Positions 45,906 to 59,060 of a DNA stretch of 64,000 nucleotides are shown piece after piece. The stretch comes from Crocodylus rhombifer. Lineage: Eukaryota > Chordata > Crocodylia > Crocodylidae. A program made the position numbers and the translations under genes. Location: contig JAVSML010000029.1 in assembly GCA_038503035.1 (NCBI GenBank), positions 1 to 64,000 of the forward strand, given 5' to 3'. The notes beneath the pieces were generated by a model, which saw only the letters and a list, made by a program, of their open reading frames with translations, did not search any database and was not told where the DNA came from. Numbering within the stretch: position 1 is the stretch's first letter; every line of letters starts with the position of its first letter.

Positions 45906-48900
45906 GGTCAGGCTGAGGGAGAAAATGAAAATTTGGTTTTCTCAGAGCTTTCATGTGATACTTGGAAGTCTGCAAGTAGATGAGGTTACCCACAGGTAGA
46001 GTTAAGAAGGACTTGGGGGAGAGGAAGGATGTCTAATGACCCTCTTAAGAAGGCCTGAAAGAAGTAAAAAGAGAATGTGATATGCACAAGTGAAAGGAGG
46101 GGAGTAGTGAAGAAAGGGAGTAAATAAGCACCACTAAAGGCAAACGGTAGAGGAGAACAGTGAAATTATCCATTACACTGGCTGGGAGTAGGTTATATCT
46201 TGGTAATGAGAGAGAGAAAGAACTGGTAGTTAGAGTCTGAACTGAGATGAAAGAGAATGTGTAATAGTAAATTTTCAAGAGAGTGGTAAATTCAGATAAT
46301 TAAAAGAGTTATTAGGCAAAACGGTAGAATTAAAAGCATTAAGGAAATCACCTTAAATTATTTGTCCATGTCTGAACTGGTATTTTGGGTTAGGGAGAAG
46401 GTTTATTTCTTTTTGTTTCTTGTTTTGTTTATTTTTTGAAGACTTCTAAAAGTTATAATCTGGCACACTTCTGCAAATTTGCACTTTGACATGTTCCCTG
46501 TCCTTATGAAATAACTATTTAATCACTGTTATAGATGTATGCTTGACTGTCTATGCTGCATTTCTGTGCACAAAAAAGCAGTAAGGCTCTTCTAGTGCAA
46601 TGCTGTTGTCCATGAAAATATGATTTATTGTTAAATTAAATATAGATGTCATAATCTGGGCCCCTAAGGTCATCTATAAGCTTGAATGTTATTGAGGAGG
46701 ATGCAGCAACATCTCCGTTTCTTCATTACTGCTGACAAAAATGCCTCTATGAATAGAATACAACAATGCAGGCATCCTAAGGAGTATTCTGGGATGTACT
46801 GTCCCTGGCATAATATTGCCACATGACATTTTCAACAACTATAAATATACTGACTGCATTATGGTATAAAAGTTAAGAAGCTCTGCAGTGGTCACTGCAG
46901 AACTATTAAAATCAAGCTGGAACAGTTATGGGTATTGTGAAGGATCCATTGTCTACCCCCTTCCTCCCCCCCCCAACACACACATTTCTTGTGAAGTTAG
47001 GCAGCAGAAAAACACGTGCCTGTATGTTTTTTACTGGTATAAGGGTATAGTCCAGAGTTCATGTGCATGTTTACATCAGATTTCATTTTATAAAAGGCAA
47101 CTTTATAAAATAAATCTATGCTTCAGTTGGCACAGCAGTGCATAATTGCTGAGGTTTTCTAATGACCAGCTTTAAGCTCTAATGATGACCCTCCCCCCTT
47201 CTAAGCTGCCTTCATGATTACTGAAGACTTCAATGAAAATGCTGAAGCCGATATATTGTTACAATAAGATCATAAATCTTGTAGTCTCCAGGTTTGTAAA
47301 ATTCTGTACACAGTATCTTTTTATTCTTTACTCTCCAGTGCAAGGATGTGAAAAGAGAAATGTATCTTGTGCTTCAAAGTACTGTGAGAGGCACAGGCCA
47401 ACCTGCAATATCTGTAAGCAAGTTATGGTAGCAACCCACAGACCCTTGGAGTCCCTGGTAAGGGTGAAATGGTGGAAGGCTAACAGACAAAACAGATTTT
47501 GACAGGGAGAGGTGGAGTGTCACTCCCCAAAACAAAGAGTGGATTTGTTGACTGATTGCCAGTAGTTCAGGTTTCCCTGGAAAGGGTAATTTGGCTGGAG
47601 GTCACCTAGGAAAAATGTTCAAGTCTACCCTGGTGTGGGGAATTTGGTTTGTGAACTGAGAGTGGTTGACTGAACTGGCAGTTGTGATGGAGAAGCTTGA
47701 TCCAGAGAGAGGAGCTGGACTGATCCAAGGTTGTGTTTGAAAGGATTTGATTCAGAAGCACAAGCTCAACCAGGGAAGTCCACACCAAGCCAGCATGGAT
47801 GGGGACAGACTCAGGCAAAAGAGACCAGCCTTCAATGAGTTTCTGGCACACATGAGATGCTGGACTGGAGCAGGTGGAGCAGCTGGGCTGAAGCAGCTAT
47901 AAACTGGTTAACATGTATTTGAATATGTAAGAATTTCAGGCAATATATGACTGTTGAGGTCCCTTCATGATAGTATTCTTAGAAGTGGGCTGAAGGCTGG
48001 CCCTGTTTTATGTCAGCTGCATGCCTAATAGGTCACTCCAGTAGTGGCTGCATGTCCTGGGGATCGACACTATTATGAACCATGTGTCCCCACACACACA
48101 CTGCTGTACTGTGTTGTAGTAGGCTGGTGCTATAGGCTGCACCAGCTCACCCTCTGGGGCAGCAGGAAACAAAAATTAATGGGGTGGGAGAACCTATAGA
48201 TCTCAGCTGCAGCAACAGCAGAGAGATAAGAAGGGTAGCTAAGTAGGAGTATGGGGGTCTCACATTCACCCCTCAAGGAGTGCATGTGGTCCTTGGGCTA
48301 CCCACTGAATAACTCTGATTTAGGTAGAAGGGTTACTGTATCATTAAACAATGGGGTGCTTGGGATTATTTTCTGCCTTCCCAAAATAGGGTTGGTGTCA
48401 ACTAGGGGCAAGAGGATGGTCTCAGGTGTGAACATGCTGGTACTGGGAACCCTTGACAGTATACATCCTGACCTCTAGTCCCTTAAATCAAGCCTTTGCA
48501 ACTAGACAGCTTGTAACAACTGTGACTGACTATGCTGCTAATGATCATTTAGCTGTTTTGTCTCTTCCTGACCAGTTCTGAGACAAGGTACCAAAAATAA
48601 ATAAGTAAATTTGGAAAAATCAATCTTTTGAGCAAGTTAAATGTTTGATAAATTGCTACCGAGTTTTCATGCCAGTAATTTTCATGATGTTTTTGTGATA
48701 ATATTATTTCACTGCTTGGTTTAATAGGACTTATTGTCATTCCAAAGGTCTCAAAATGATGTAAATGCAACTGTACAGAGAATATTACAATATCAAAATG
48801 AAGCAGTGTCATTGCAAGTCTATGTATCTTTTGTTAGAGTGTGAAGGTAAAATGAAGGAAAACATATTGATCAATAGAGCAGAATATCAGAAGCGATTGG

Positions 48901-49224
48901 ATAAAATGCAAACAATGCATTTTCTATTATGAAGTCTTATTCGTATTAAATGAAAATAGAAGTTTCAGCCATTACGCTGCATTAGAATCTGAACTTCCAA
49001 ATGTTTGCATATTTGAAGCCATGATTTTCACAACAATTGTAATTCAGCTCCATTGTAAGTATACATTAAATCTATGCCTTAACATATATGTGCAATATGA
49101 CCTACTTTATAATTGGTATGGGAGTCTGCCTTTGCATATTTTGATAGCTCTCAGTTCAGATTCTCAACCATAACATTGCATTAGGTTATTTACATTGAAT
49201 TTATTCTTGCCAAAGGTTTTTCCA
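45906..49224. other. Non-coding, no gene recognised
   Basis: Mostly AT-rich. A block at about 47500-48470 is richer in GC and may be an LTR or other interspersed repeat, but no termini, primer-binding site or coding motif were found. Short frames are spurious. Confidence 0.45.
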
Positions 49225-49420
49225 TTATTTTTATATAAACAGCACTTAGCTCTTATGCAGCAGGCTGAATTATAGCATTCAAAACACATTACAAAAGAGG
49301 GGGAGCAGTTCAGTCTCAGGTTTGCAAGTAAGGAAACTGAGGCAGTGAAAATGCAGAATAACATACCCAAGGTCAAATAAAGGTAGTGAGAGGGTCACTT
49401 ATTTCAGAGACTCTAGAGAT
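49225..49420 (+). repeat. MIR-like ancient SINE
   Basis: Contains AAGGAAACTGAGGCAGTGAA followed by a CATACCCAAGGTCAAATAAA segment and GTAGTGAGAGG, in the order of the MIR core (GGAAACTGAGGCACAGAGAGG, CCAAGGTCACACAGCTAGTAAGTGGCAGAG). Heavily diverged. Confidence 0.65.
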
Positions 49421-50020
49421 TCAGATATGCATCCCCTATAAGACGGTCTACAATGTTGGTGTTAAAAGCATTGAATGAAGAATCACATACTGTGCCCATA
49501 CAGTAGCTAGAAATTAAATGCAAAAACATTTTTCTACAAACATATCAATGGCACTTATTCTCAGTGAGGCTAGTGGGATGTTTAAACAGTAGATCTTTTG
49601 GTGTTATTAACTCTATTAGACTGTGGAATAATTTGTCAAGGGCAGGTAGAGAAATCCCCATTTGTTGAGTCCTGGCAAATAAAACTGGTAAAGGTGTTAG
49701 ATTGTACCCTATGGCATAAGGTCTACCACAGGGCGCAAGATAAACAAGATATTTCTCTTCCTAACTTCATTTGTATAATTAGAAGCATAACACAATTTGG
49801 AAAAAATAAGTTTGAAGACCACCTTTTTAAATCCCAGGTAAATGAAGTTTGCCAGACTCTCCAAAAGAACTTATCTTTAGGAAGAAGACATAAATATAAG
49901 AATTTCAGTTGAAAGAGTAATTAATTTGTATCTGAGTGCCTGAAAACAATGATTACTTTTCCATATAATTTTCCTACAACAGTATTACAATTAAGTGTTG
50001 TTTTCTGTTAATTCCCTACT
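49421..50020. other. Non-coding, no gene recognised
   Basis: Includes the 104-codon open frame 49598-49912, which shows no domain, no conserved neighbour and no splice-site logic. Confidence 0.45.
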
Positions 50021-52345
50021 GGGGATGAATTCAAACATCATGAAAATGGTCAGACAAGCATGAAAAATGGTAAAAGGATGGTTAAGAATGTGAGATGTTT
50101 GTAATATTGGACAGAAACAGTAACGAAGTCCTGCTGCCTAGATTGTGACTATCGTTGGTTGACCAAGGGATCCCTATGTTCCTCTGTTTGGCCATAGAGA
50201 CTTTCCTAATCTCTCTTTATATAAGTGAATGAAGAGACTGTAAAATATGGACAAGTAATGTTGCATTGTCTCATATTCACTAATGAGTAAGAGAATAAGG
50301 AAACCAGAATGTGCCTCTTTGTCAGTGTGGAGCTAATGGAAACTCCGAGATCACCAGTCATGGCCAGGGTGGTGGTGGCAGCAGGAGGTCAGAAAGGCTC
50401 CAGGCTGGAAAAAGAGAGGCAAAGTGAAAGTGGATTTTATGCATTTATTTAATATAGTGATTTATAAATGCACAGAATTGGAAACATTTCAGGAAGCAGG
50501 TGTGCTATTTAATTGTTGCAGTATTTTATTTTGTAAAAATGAAGTCTTTAAAGATCATTTGTATCCTTATTTTATTGCCTATCCTCAGTTTTTGGCATCC
50601 CTGGTTTGTTGTCAGGACATGAATGCAATGTGAAATTGACTGGGAGCACCAGAGGACTAATGAGTTTTGTTTTTTTTTTTCATTGTGGGTTGTTGGGGGA
50701 GACCTGGCACAGAAGAACTTAAGTAATATACAAAGCAATTTTTGTTGTTCCATTCAAAGCGTTCAAATCTCATATAAATTAAGCAGGTGCCAGAGGGAAA
50801 AAAATACAAATCTGAGGTGGCTGTTTTAAAACCAGGATCAGGATCATATTTTCATCATAAGGTCTTTAATGGAAAGAATGCATGAAAATGTCCTCATCCA
50901 GCTCAAATGTCTTTCAGTTATTAAAAATAAGTTTCTGACTCTGCCATGTAGCTACCCGCTTCTTGTACTGCCTTCTTGACATCAACAGTGCTATACAATG
51001 AAGAATCTACAATTTAACACGATTGTTTGAGAATCAAAAAAATATTGGTAGCAGTATTTATATTCTAAGATTTCCTTAATTTACTGGGGTCTGGGCAACA
51101 CTGAGCATCAATTTTGCATCCAAAAAGCAATGTTTATTTGGAAATTAATTTCTTACAGGGTGAGGTAAGCAACAAAAATTTTGTTTTGTTTTTTTAAAAG
51201 GTCAGTTGAAATCCATATAGTAGGCAACTGTTGATCCTCTGGATCATGGTGTATGTGTAGGAGGTACATCAGGTGCCTGATGAATGCACTTGTACAGAGT
51301 CCTGTGACTATCACACCAAGACTTTTGACATGTATACCCATACGAGTGCAGGGAGGAGTGGAGACTGCTCGGAACTGACCATCCCCATTTTAGACCACTG
51401 AGACAGAATGCAAAGACCAGGCCGAGTCCAGATGCTCAGTGCCTCAATTGTTGTAGTTTTTGCCAAAGAGAGCTAACAGATAAGAACTGCTGCTGACTGC
51501 CTAATGCCTCAGTGAGGACACGTTTCTAACAGAGTGATGTTCCTTAGCATTTCTCCAACCGAGGAGTGCCCACAAGGCAGTGGGGGCTAAGGTTCTGGGG
51601 CACAGTATACTTGCCTTACTCAGGAGGTTGTAACATTGTGGTATTTTATAGGAGCTACCTTGTCATGAGTCACTCGACCACATTGCCACCAGGCCCTCCA
51701 GTTGGATGCAGTTTACAGCCAGACCCAGGACCAAAATCCATAGATGGCTTAACTGTCTGAATGCTTTGAAAATGAAGTCAAAGGATAACCTCCTGTTGAT
51801 TTCATAGTTGTTTTTCTTTCACAGAAACTTAAGAAATGTTATACAAGGAGTTAGCACAGGGTTAGCTAGTGCCTCCTAACCTGCCTCCTGAGATTTTTCC
51901 AGTTCCGTCCTTTTATAAATCACAATATTATTTAAATGTATAAAATCCACTTTCAGTTTGCCTCCCTTCTTCCAGCATGGAGCCTTTCATCATCCTGGGC
52001 ATGACTGATGATCTGGGAGTTTCCATTAGCCCCACACTGACCAAGAGGCACATTCTGGTTCCTTATTCACTTGTTCATTAGTGAATATGAGCACAATTCA
52101 ACATTACTCATTCATGTTTTACTGTCCCTTCGTTCACATCTATAAACCAAGATTAGGGAAGTCCCCATGGCCAAACAGAGGAACATAGGGATCCCTTGGT
52201 CAACCAACAGTAGTCACAATTTAGGCAGTAGGACTTTATTACTGTTTTTGTTCAATATTACAGACATATATCATCTTTTTAACCATCCTTTTAGCATTTT
52301 TCATGCTCTTTTTTAACATTTTAAATGTTTGAATGCATCCCTACC
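50021..52345. repeat. Large inverted repeat, arms about 480 bp
   Basis: Left arm about 50021-50500 and right arm about 51881-52345 are reverse complements, with a 42-base perfect block (50154-50195 against 52167-52208) and good similarity along the whole length, small indels aside. Outer edges are GGGGATGAATTCAAACAT and the complement GGGATGCATTCAAACATT. Inner edges are TTTCAGGAAGCAGG and the complement TCTCAGGAGGCAGG. The 1.38-kb spacer has no recognised coding region. It may be one element with long inverted termini or two copies of a repeat in opposite orientation. Confidence 0.85.
50501..51880. other. Spacer of the large inverted repeat
   Basis: Contains no transposase-like frame. A GC-richer stretch at about 51325-51560 may be a separate repeat. 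A short T run is at about 50668-50680. Confidence 0.45.
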
Positions 52346-52439
52346 TACCCAGCTAGGCTCTCTCACAGGACTCTGATTTGTAGTTAGCTTTGCCTCCCCT
52401 CAGGCCTGTAGTGAGTAGGAGAAAAGAAATTATTTTTTT

Positions 52440-53003
52440 ACTTCTCTCTGGTATTGACAGATCTTAGAATAGTACTTCAGTTCTGGTGTCTACATTGTTA
52501 AAAGGGTGGAAAAAACACTGGGAGTGCAGAAAGAAGCCACACAAATGATGTAATTGCTGAAGAAAATATTTTACAGTAGGATTCTGAAAAAAACTCAATC
52601 TGTTTAGTTTACCAGGCAGAAGATTGAGAGGTGTCCTGATTACAGTGCACAAGTACCTTAAAAGAAGAAAAATACAGGGTACTATAGGGGTCTTTCATCT
52701 AGTGGAGAAAGGCATAACAAGAACCAATAGCTGGAAGCTGAAGTCAGAAAATTCAAGTAGGAAACAGGAACAAATTGTTAACAGTGAAGATGATTAATCA
52801 TTGGGACAAGTTACCAAGAGAAATGTTAGATTTTCCATCTCTTGCTACCTTCAAATCAAGACTGAAAGCCTTTTCAAAGATATACTCTAGCCAAACACAA
52901 GGTTTCTGGCTTAGTACTGAAGTAAATGGATGGAATTTAAAACTTTTTGATTTACAGGAGGTCAAAATAAATGACTGTATGATTCCTTCTGGCCTTGCAT
53001 TCT
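52440..53003 (+). mobile_element. Old L3/CR1-like LINE 3' end
   Basis: Recognisable 3' LINE segments: GGTGTCCTGATTACAGTGCA, AAGTACCTTAAAAG, TAGTGGAGAAAGGCATAACA, then a frame with MINHWDKLPREML, FPSLATFKSRLKAF (52799-52873), and the end ATGATTCCTTCTGGCCTTGC. These match the L3-like branch of CR1 rather than the ATTCTATG-tailed CR1 copies elsewhere in the window. Strongly diverged, so an older insertion. Confidence 0.75.
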
Positions 53004-53282
53004 GCAGCTTTACAAATGTTGGCTTCTGTAACTCCTCATACACCATAAAAGTCCATGACTGTGCGACATTATTGAAGTATTCTCCACAAGTAACAAATAA
53101 CAGTGGGTTTTGTTTGGTTTCATGGCGCAGCTGAGAAATAGAATTCTTTCAGATTGACTCACAACATTTAATCTCCTTTTTGGCTTTTTTAAGGTTTTTT
53201 AAAAAAATAGGGATTACCAAATGAAAAGGGCATTTTTTAGATGGTAGTGTAAAATTGATGTTGTAGGCGTGATAATTCAGAA

Positions 53283-53454
53283 ATGCGAGAGGCAGGGATT
53301 TCTTAGGCAATATCTTTTATTAGACCAACTAACTGTATGTTTGAGATAGACCTGATGAAGAATGGCTTGCATTCAAAAGCTTGGCTAACTCTTTCTCAAT
53401 AATAAGATTGGTATAGTAAAAATTATCACACTAAGAAATCCTTGCTTCTTGCAT
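53283..53454. mobile_element. Small TIR element (172 bp)
   Basis: Termini ATGCGAGAGGCAGGGATTTC and the complement ATGCAAGAAGCAAGGATTTC form inverted repeats over about 24 bases with three mismatches. GATAATT just outside the left end also has a partner just inside the right one. The interior carries TCTTTTATTAGACCAACT, shared in opposite orientation with 39296-39395. Non-coding, class unknown. Confidence 0.6.
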
Positions 53455-56400
53455 TTTTAAATGAAAAGTCCAACAGATTCATTATAAAAATGTCAAAATG
53501 GCACTTTTAATAAAATTATACTTTTGCAATTATATTCTTTGTATCTATTATGCTTTTATAATTTTTGTAAAATTTACTTTACATAAATCTCTTCTCCGTT
53601 TTCTTCAACTGGAGCCATTTGTCCTGCAACCTTGAAATGGCATTTTTGGCAAATTTATGATTCATTGAAAGTAATTCACTTGGCTCTCTCCAGAATAATG
53701 AAGAAAGATGTATACCAGTCTCTTTGATCATTGCATCTTGCTTACCTTCACTTCTGAGAACCATCATAATTTATGTAGGCAGTGGGAGTTTTGTTTTTTC
53801 CAATGGCGCACAGTAATCCCATATTGGTGTGAGACATTACACATTGTTTTAAAACCAGAACTCCTAATATCTTGTATGACTTTTGGTAAGTTAAGTATTT
53901 CCCTTCAGAGTCTATTCCACATACTATGTATCAGTTTATCCTGATATTCAGTGTAATTTCTTTACCATGTTTTCATCCCATTTCTTTCTTCTACTTCCTT
54001 GGAAGTGTACTATATAATTCTTCTCCTGTTTTTGCACTTACTCCCATTAAGTATTTATAGCCTATGACCCAGTTTTACACTTCTACTGGTATAAGTGCTC
54101 AGAAACTGGTCAGTGCAGGCAGCCTATGCGCTCCCCGCCCCGCAACCGCTAAAGGACGTACGTGTGTTCTGTTCACTCCTGAATTAACCTATGTGCCTTA
54201 CAAAAACCTGCATAAGTCTGATCAATTCCACCTCAGGTTTTGAACATCTGTATTTAGCCCCTATCTATTTCTTGCTTTCCAGCTTTAGCTAAGTTTTTTA
54301 TTTGGCCTTTTTAAAATCTTTTCTCATAAGTCATTCCCTCCAATCCTTGATTACTTCTGTTTTTCTCTGAGTTCCATTCAATTTCTCACCATCTTTCCAG
54401 AAGCCTGTTCATCAGAACACAATAGAATATTTGCACAAGAGCCATCTAGAGAATAATTGTTCCCTTCTTTTTGCAATAGGGAGAATTTATGTTTATGTAG
54501 ACCAATTTTGTACTTTGCAGGTAAGACCCATTGCAATCTTGCATCTAACTGTCAAATTAAAGTTTGATAATTTAAAGGCAATAGGCAATTAAAGGCATCC
54601 CTATTCATCAAAGGACGTTAGACTTTTCGTTCCTGCCCCTCCATTCCTGCGTATACCAATTTTAATTCCCCCTGCCCTTGCTACACTACACATGAGTGAA
54701 AGAATGCCCACTACATTCCAGATGACATCTAGACACATGTTTGGTAATAATTTTCCAAATATGAGTGAACTAGACCCCTCAGAATGCAATCTTACATGTA
54801 GAGATAACTATCTATGGTTGCCTCTATTTTCTGTAAAGTCTATAGATCTTTTAATGTGGCTAGAGACCCTATCCCATCACACCTCCTAGATCTAACAAAC
54901 TTTATTTCTTGTATGTACGCACAAAAGTGATATCCTGGTAGATAATACAAGGCTTCAGGAGTATGAGCAGGGATAGGGAGACTGGGGTTCTTTTGTCTGA
55001 GAGAATGAATTTGGTTATTGGAAGATGCATTAAAAATAGTGGTGGAACTTTTAATAGAGCATTACCTATTTGTGAGCATTTAAATAGCACAATGACTTAC
55101 ATTTTGTGTTAACATGTTTTTCCTGTAGTATTAATATGAAGATAAAAATAATGGACAAGCTGTGGTCAAAGGATGAAATATGACTTCAGGTTTTTTTCTG
55201 ACATTGTTTCCTTCAAACTCTGGGTCTATCGTAAGTTCATTTTTGTTTTTCATTTTTTCTGTATCTTTCTGTTTTCTCAATCCTTAAAGTAAGTGTATAC
55301 ACAATATATACTGTGTATACTGTACATGATCTGAAACTGGAGATGGCAGTATTCTGCTACATCCTTCCCATATTCAGTTTCAGTCATGGAAAGTCCACTT
55401 TAATTATTTCAGTCCTTATCTACTGATTTTAAATAACCTAGGAATATATACCTGTTGGAAGGTTATAATAAGGTAGAAAGATTAAGATGATATAAAAAAT
55501 GTCTTTACTTAACAAAAAGCTTTTCTAGAGCTTTTGTCATTAATATACAATGTTAATAAATTACAGTAACAATAACTTAGGATAATATTGGTTCCATGCA
55601 ACAAAGGCAAGCTTTGCTTTAACGTAATAAACATTTCTCATAGTCACAGCTAGCTAGGTGATATGAATATGCTGTTGCACAATTGCTGGGGGGGGGGGGT
55701 TTCCCCTGAGTCTATGTTCTAGTTGTGTTTTAGCTGCCCTGTTAGCCTGGCTCTAAAGGTGACCTGCTTTCTCTCCTAGGGTGAGAAGTAGTTCACTGTA
55801 TGGAGGACTGAACAGAGATTGCTAGTCTTGCAGAATTCTACTAATTGTGAGAGATTTTACAGGAGCAGAAGATTAGCTGTAACTGAGCTAAAGGAATAAG
55901 TCTGTTATAAGATTCAGTTTTCCTTCACCTAACACACAACCCTGAATGTGATGTTGGAGGAACTTGTATTAGATAAAAATTAAATTGTGGTGTGTGGGTG
56001 CTCTTTTAAAGTGAATCAAACAATTTAGTGTGGCAAAAATAAAATACGATAGGACATATAGATCTGTCAAAGAAATAGATCAGTGTGAAGTCTATTTTCT
56101 CTTTAGCAACAGTTTATAGGACCAAATTTATCTGCTCCAGGAAACTGCTGTATCATTTAGCTCATATTTCCTTTTAAAAATATTTTAATACTGATAAAAT
56201 CTTGCCAGTCTCCAGATACCCAAAATGGGCAGCATGAAGCCTTTTGGAGTAAAAGACCTATTAACAAGTATAGTTGCGTTTTGCCTTTTTTTTTTTTGTT
56301 CAACTAGTAATTTGTTTAACAGGTTTCCACTGCAACTCCTAAATGATTTCATTTAAAAGGACGCTGTGAATGTTAATTAAAAACATTCATTAGGGTTTTA

Positions 56401-58320
56401 ATAATTCCTTAGAGGCTTGAAACTCAAATCTGTTTCCATACCAAAAATGTTTTTCTTCTTGTCTCATACACTTCTGTCTTTGTGGATTGCTATCCTAGGA
56501 TACTCCATAAATATTGCTGGACTTCTAATATATTTTCCCCCTTTGCTTTTAGACAAAAACCAGTACATTTTATTGGTGAAGGGGAAATCCACACTGAAAT
56601 GAAATAAACTAATTTAAAATAGATTTGTTGCAAGAAGACAAAAAAAAATATCTTGTTCTGAAAGTTTGTTGTGACAGAGATCCTTTAAAGCATCTTTTTT
56701 ATGTTACTGTGGAAAACGACTACCAGTACATTCATTGAGATGATTTGTTCTACGCCTTCATCTTTTCAATACGGTAAAGGAGGTAATCCTTTTTGTGCTT
56801 TTGATAGGTTTATCAGGAAAACTGCAGGAAACTGAAAGTCACTAAAACCCTTTCCCCAAAAACTCAACCTTGTTTTCTGCTCAGATCAGGCAGACTTCAA
56901 TAACATATTATCTACATATTGTTGGTAACGTTGCAGAATAAACTGAGTAAATTTGTCCCCTTTTACACAGGTGCAGCTGTAATAGTTCCACAGGAATTGC
57001 ATCAATTTAACTGAAGCAGAATTTGTCTCTATAAATTTTTAAGTCTGGGTTTATCATTTTTGTAGGGGATTGAATAATGTTGGTAGTCAGGAGTTGTGGC
57101 CTGCAGATCTATGACATGCTGCACGGGTGGTTTCTGGTCCCATCAAAGCCATAGAGAGTTTTTCTTTGGGACCAACATGTAACCCAAGGAGAATATAAAA
57201 TTTATTCAGTAGTTTTTCCTAGGTCCTTCCACCTCTGTCTTACAAATAGAAATAGGTGTATTTCTTCTACATGTTCTCCTTGATCAGTATTTATGATTTC
57301 CTTCTGTATATTTCCATACAGAAAAACATAATTCAAATATTTAGACATGTTTAAGAGTTTCAGTCATAGTTCTGTAAGAGCCATCTTTGCCTGTAACACT
57401 CCTTTGCTAGCAAGCCAGGTTTAAACTAATGTTTCTTGAGTATAAATTTCTTTTTGGATGTTTTCCTTGTATGATTTACTTTATTTTATTGAATTCTAAG
57501 CTTCATCCATGGTTTCTGCTGATTTAATTTACAGTTCAAGTCAGAAGTTTTCCGCATTGTATAGCTGCTGAATTTGCTTACTCTGATCAGGTATGTTGAG
57601 GTAGAATAATATACTTGAGCATTAAATTAATGCTGTTTTTCATTATCTTGATTAAATAAACATCTCTTTAAATCAATAAATATAATTTGCCTCTACACTT
57701 AATTTCTACCTTTTCATTGCCACACAATTGAATTTTTTTCCACTGACAGTGTGAGATTTTCCATATGCAATAATGTTCTAATCCAAAAAATCTTGAAGTA
57801 GAGGCATATTTCAAAATTTCCTCTTTGTGGTCTACAAGGAATTTTATTTCTGAATAAGCATTGTTTGCAGTTTGCCAAACACTGCAAACCTGACAACATT
57901 CCTGTTAATTAAAAGGATAAGTTCAGTTGCTGGTGGATTGTATTTACAGCATTGTAACAGAAGGTAAACAGTTTGGCCCTTGCAATTTAAAACTTGTACC
58001 CGAATAAAAATCTCTGTTAAAACTAAATGTGCAAATGATAATGCCCAGGTGATGAATGCATGGAAAGAGAGTTTCTGGAAGATTAGTATGGAAAGCAAAA
58101 CTTTAAATTTGTTTTCTTACTAAGCTATATTGGCATGTAAATGGGTTTCTCTCTCACACAAATGTGGGTTTGCAGTAAGTCAGGCCCTGGGGCAGCCAAC
58201 TCATCCCCTAGCAACTGCCTGGATTCCACCTTACTTGTGCTCTCTGGCCTTTTAATATCCCACCCTGTTGTCTCTCCTGCCATGCCTTGATGTTATAATT
58301 GAACTAGGAAGCTTCCCCTT
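53455..58320. other. Non-coding, AT-rich, no gene recognised
   Basis: Only short spurious frames. Simple features are a 12-base G run at 55688-55699, a T run near 56286-56298, and a TATAC-rich palindromic patch at about 55296-55330. No exon, RNA gene or named repeat supported. Confidence 0.5.
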
Positions 58321-59060
58321 GGACACAGTAGTGGATTAAGATTCATAGGGGCCCTGAGCCCAGGGCCCCTGCCCATGACCAGCCCCTCTCCCATGGCCTA
58401 CATCCCCCCCTGTACCACACCCTGCCCTGCAGCCGTGGACTCTGTCCCTGGCCAGTGGAGCAGGAGCAGCATCTGGAGTGGGACACATTGCCCCCCAGGT
58501 CTGGGGCAGGAGCCACTTCCATCTGCAGGTCTGTGCTGGAGCTGGCACCACCACTGCCTGCCGGGTGCGTGCAGGATGAACCAAGCCCTAGGGGAGGAGG
58601 GGCCCTTGTCCCACCATGGTTCTGTCCAGCTGCAACAGTGTCTGGCAGTCATGGCCCACAGTGTTGCACATACCTAGCCTGGCCCAGCTGCCAGTTTTGT
58701 CCATGCCAAGGAAGAGGTCCCTGGGCCCACACCCAGCTGGCTGGTACATTAATCTGCCTATGCCATGGAGGACACAGGGATTTGCTTCAGTTCCTTCATT
58801 TCTGGAATGCAGCCCCTTGCTTTGGTCCACTTTACTCTGGCTGGGTGCCTTCACCTGAGGTTCACTGTCCCAGGACCCCAGGTCCATCCTTGCCTTTCTC
58901 AGCCTCTGGGCCTCTTAGCCCCTCAGTCTTTTCTGCTACATGCTACAGTCCTTCAGTGGATAGCAGTGCTTCCCCCCAGTCACTTTTCAGGGCTCATGGC
59001 TAGACCTTGGCCCTCTTGGCCATAGCCCACTTATGCTGTCTGCCCCTGTGGAAGGATTTA
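58321..59060. repeat. GC-rich interspersed repeat block, class uncertain
   Basis: Begins AGTAGTGGATTAAGATTCAT followed by GGGGCCCTGAGCCCAGGGCCCC, a type of terminus seen in dispersed vertebrate DNA repeats. The composition jump from the AT-rich flank is sharp. Long frames on both strands (182 codons on plus, 99 on minus) follow from composition and show no domains. Confidence 0.4.

Noticed and set aside
49598..49912. 104-codon open frame
   Set aside because: No motif, no splice context, and length within chance for this amount of sequence.
58455..59003. 182-codon open frame in a GC-rich block
   Set aside because: Overlapping frames on both strands, Pro/Cys/Ser-rich and without any domain, inside a likely repeat.
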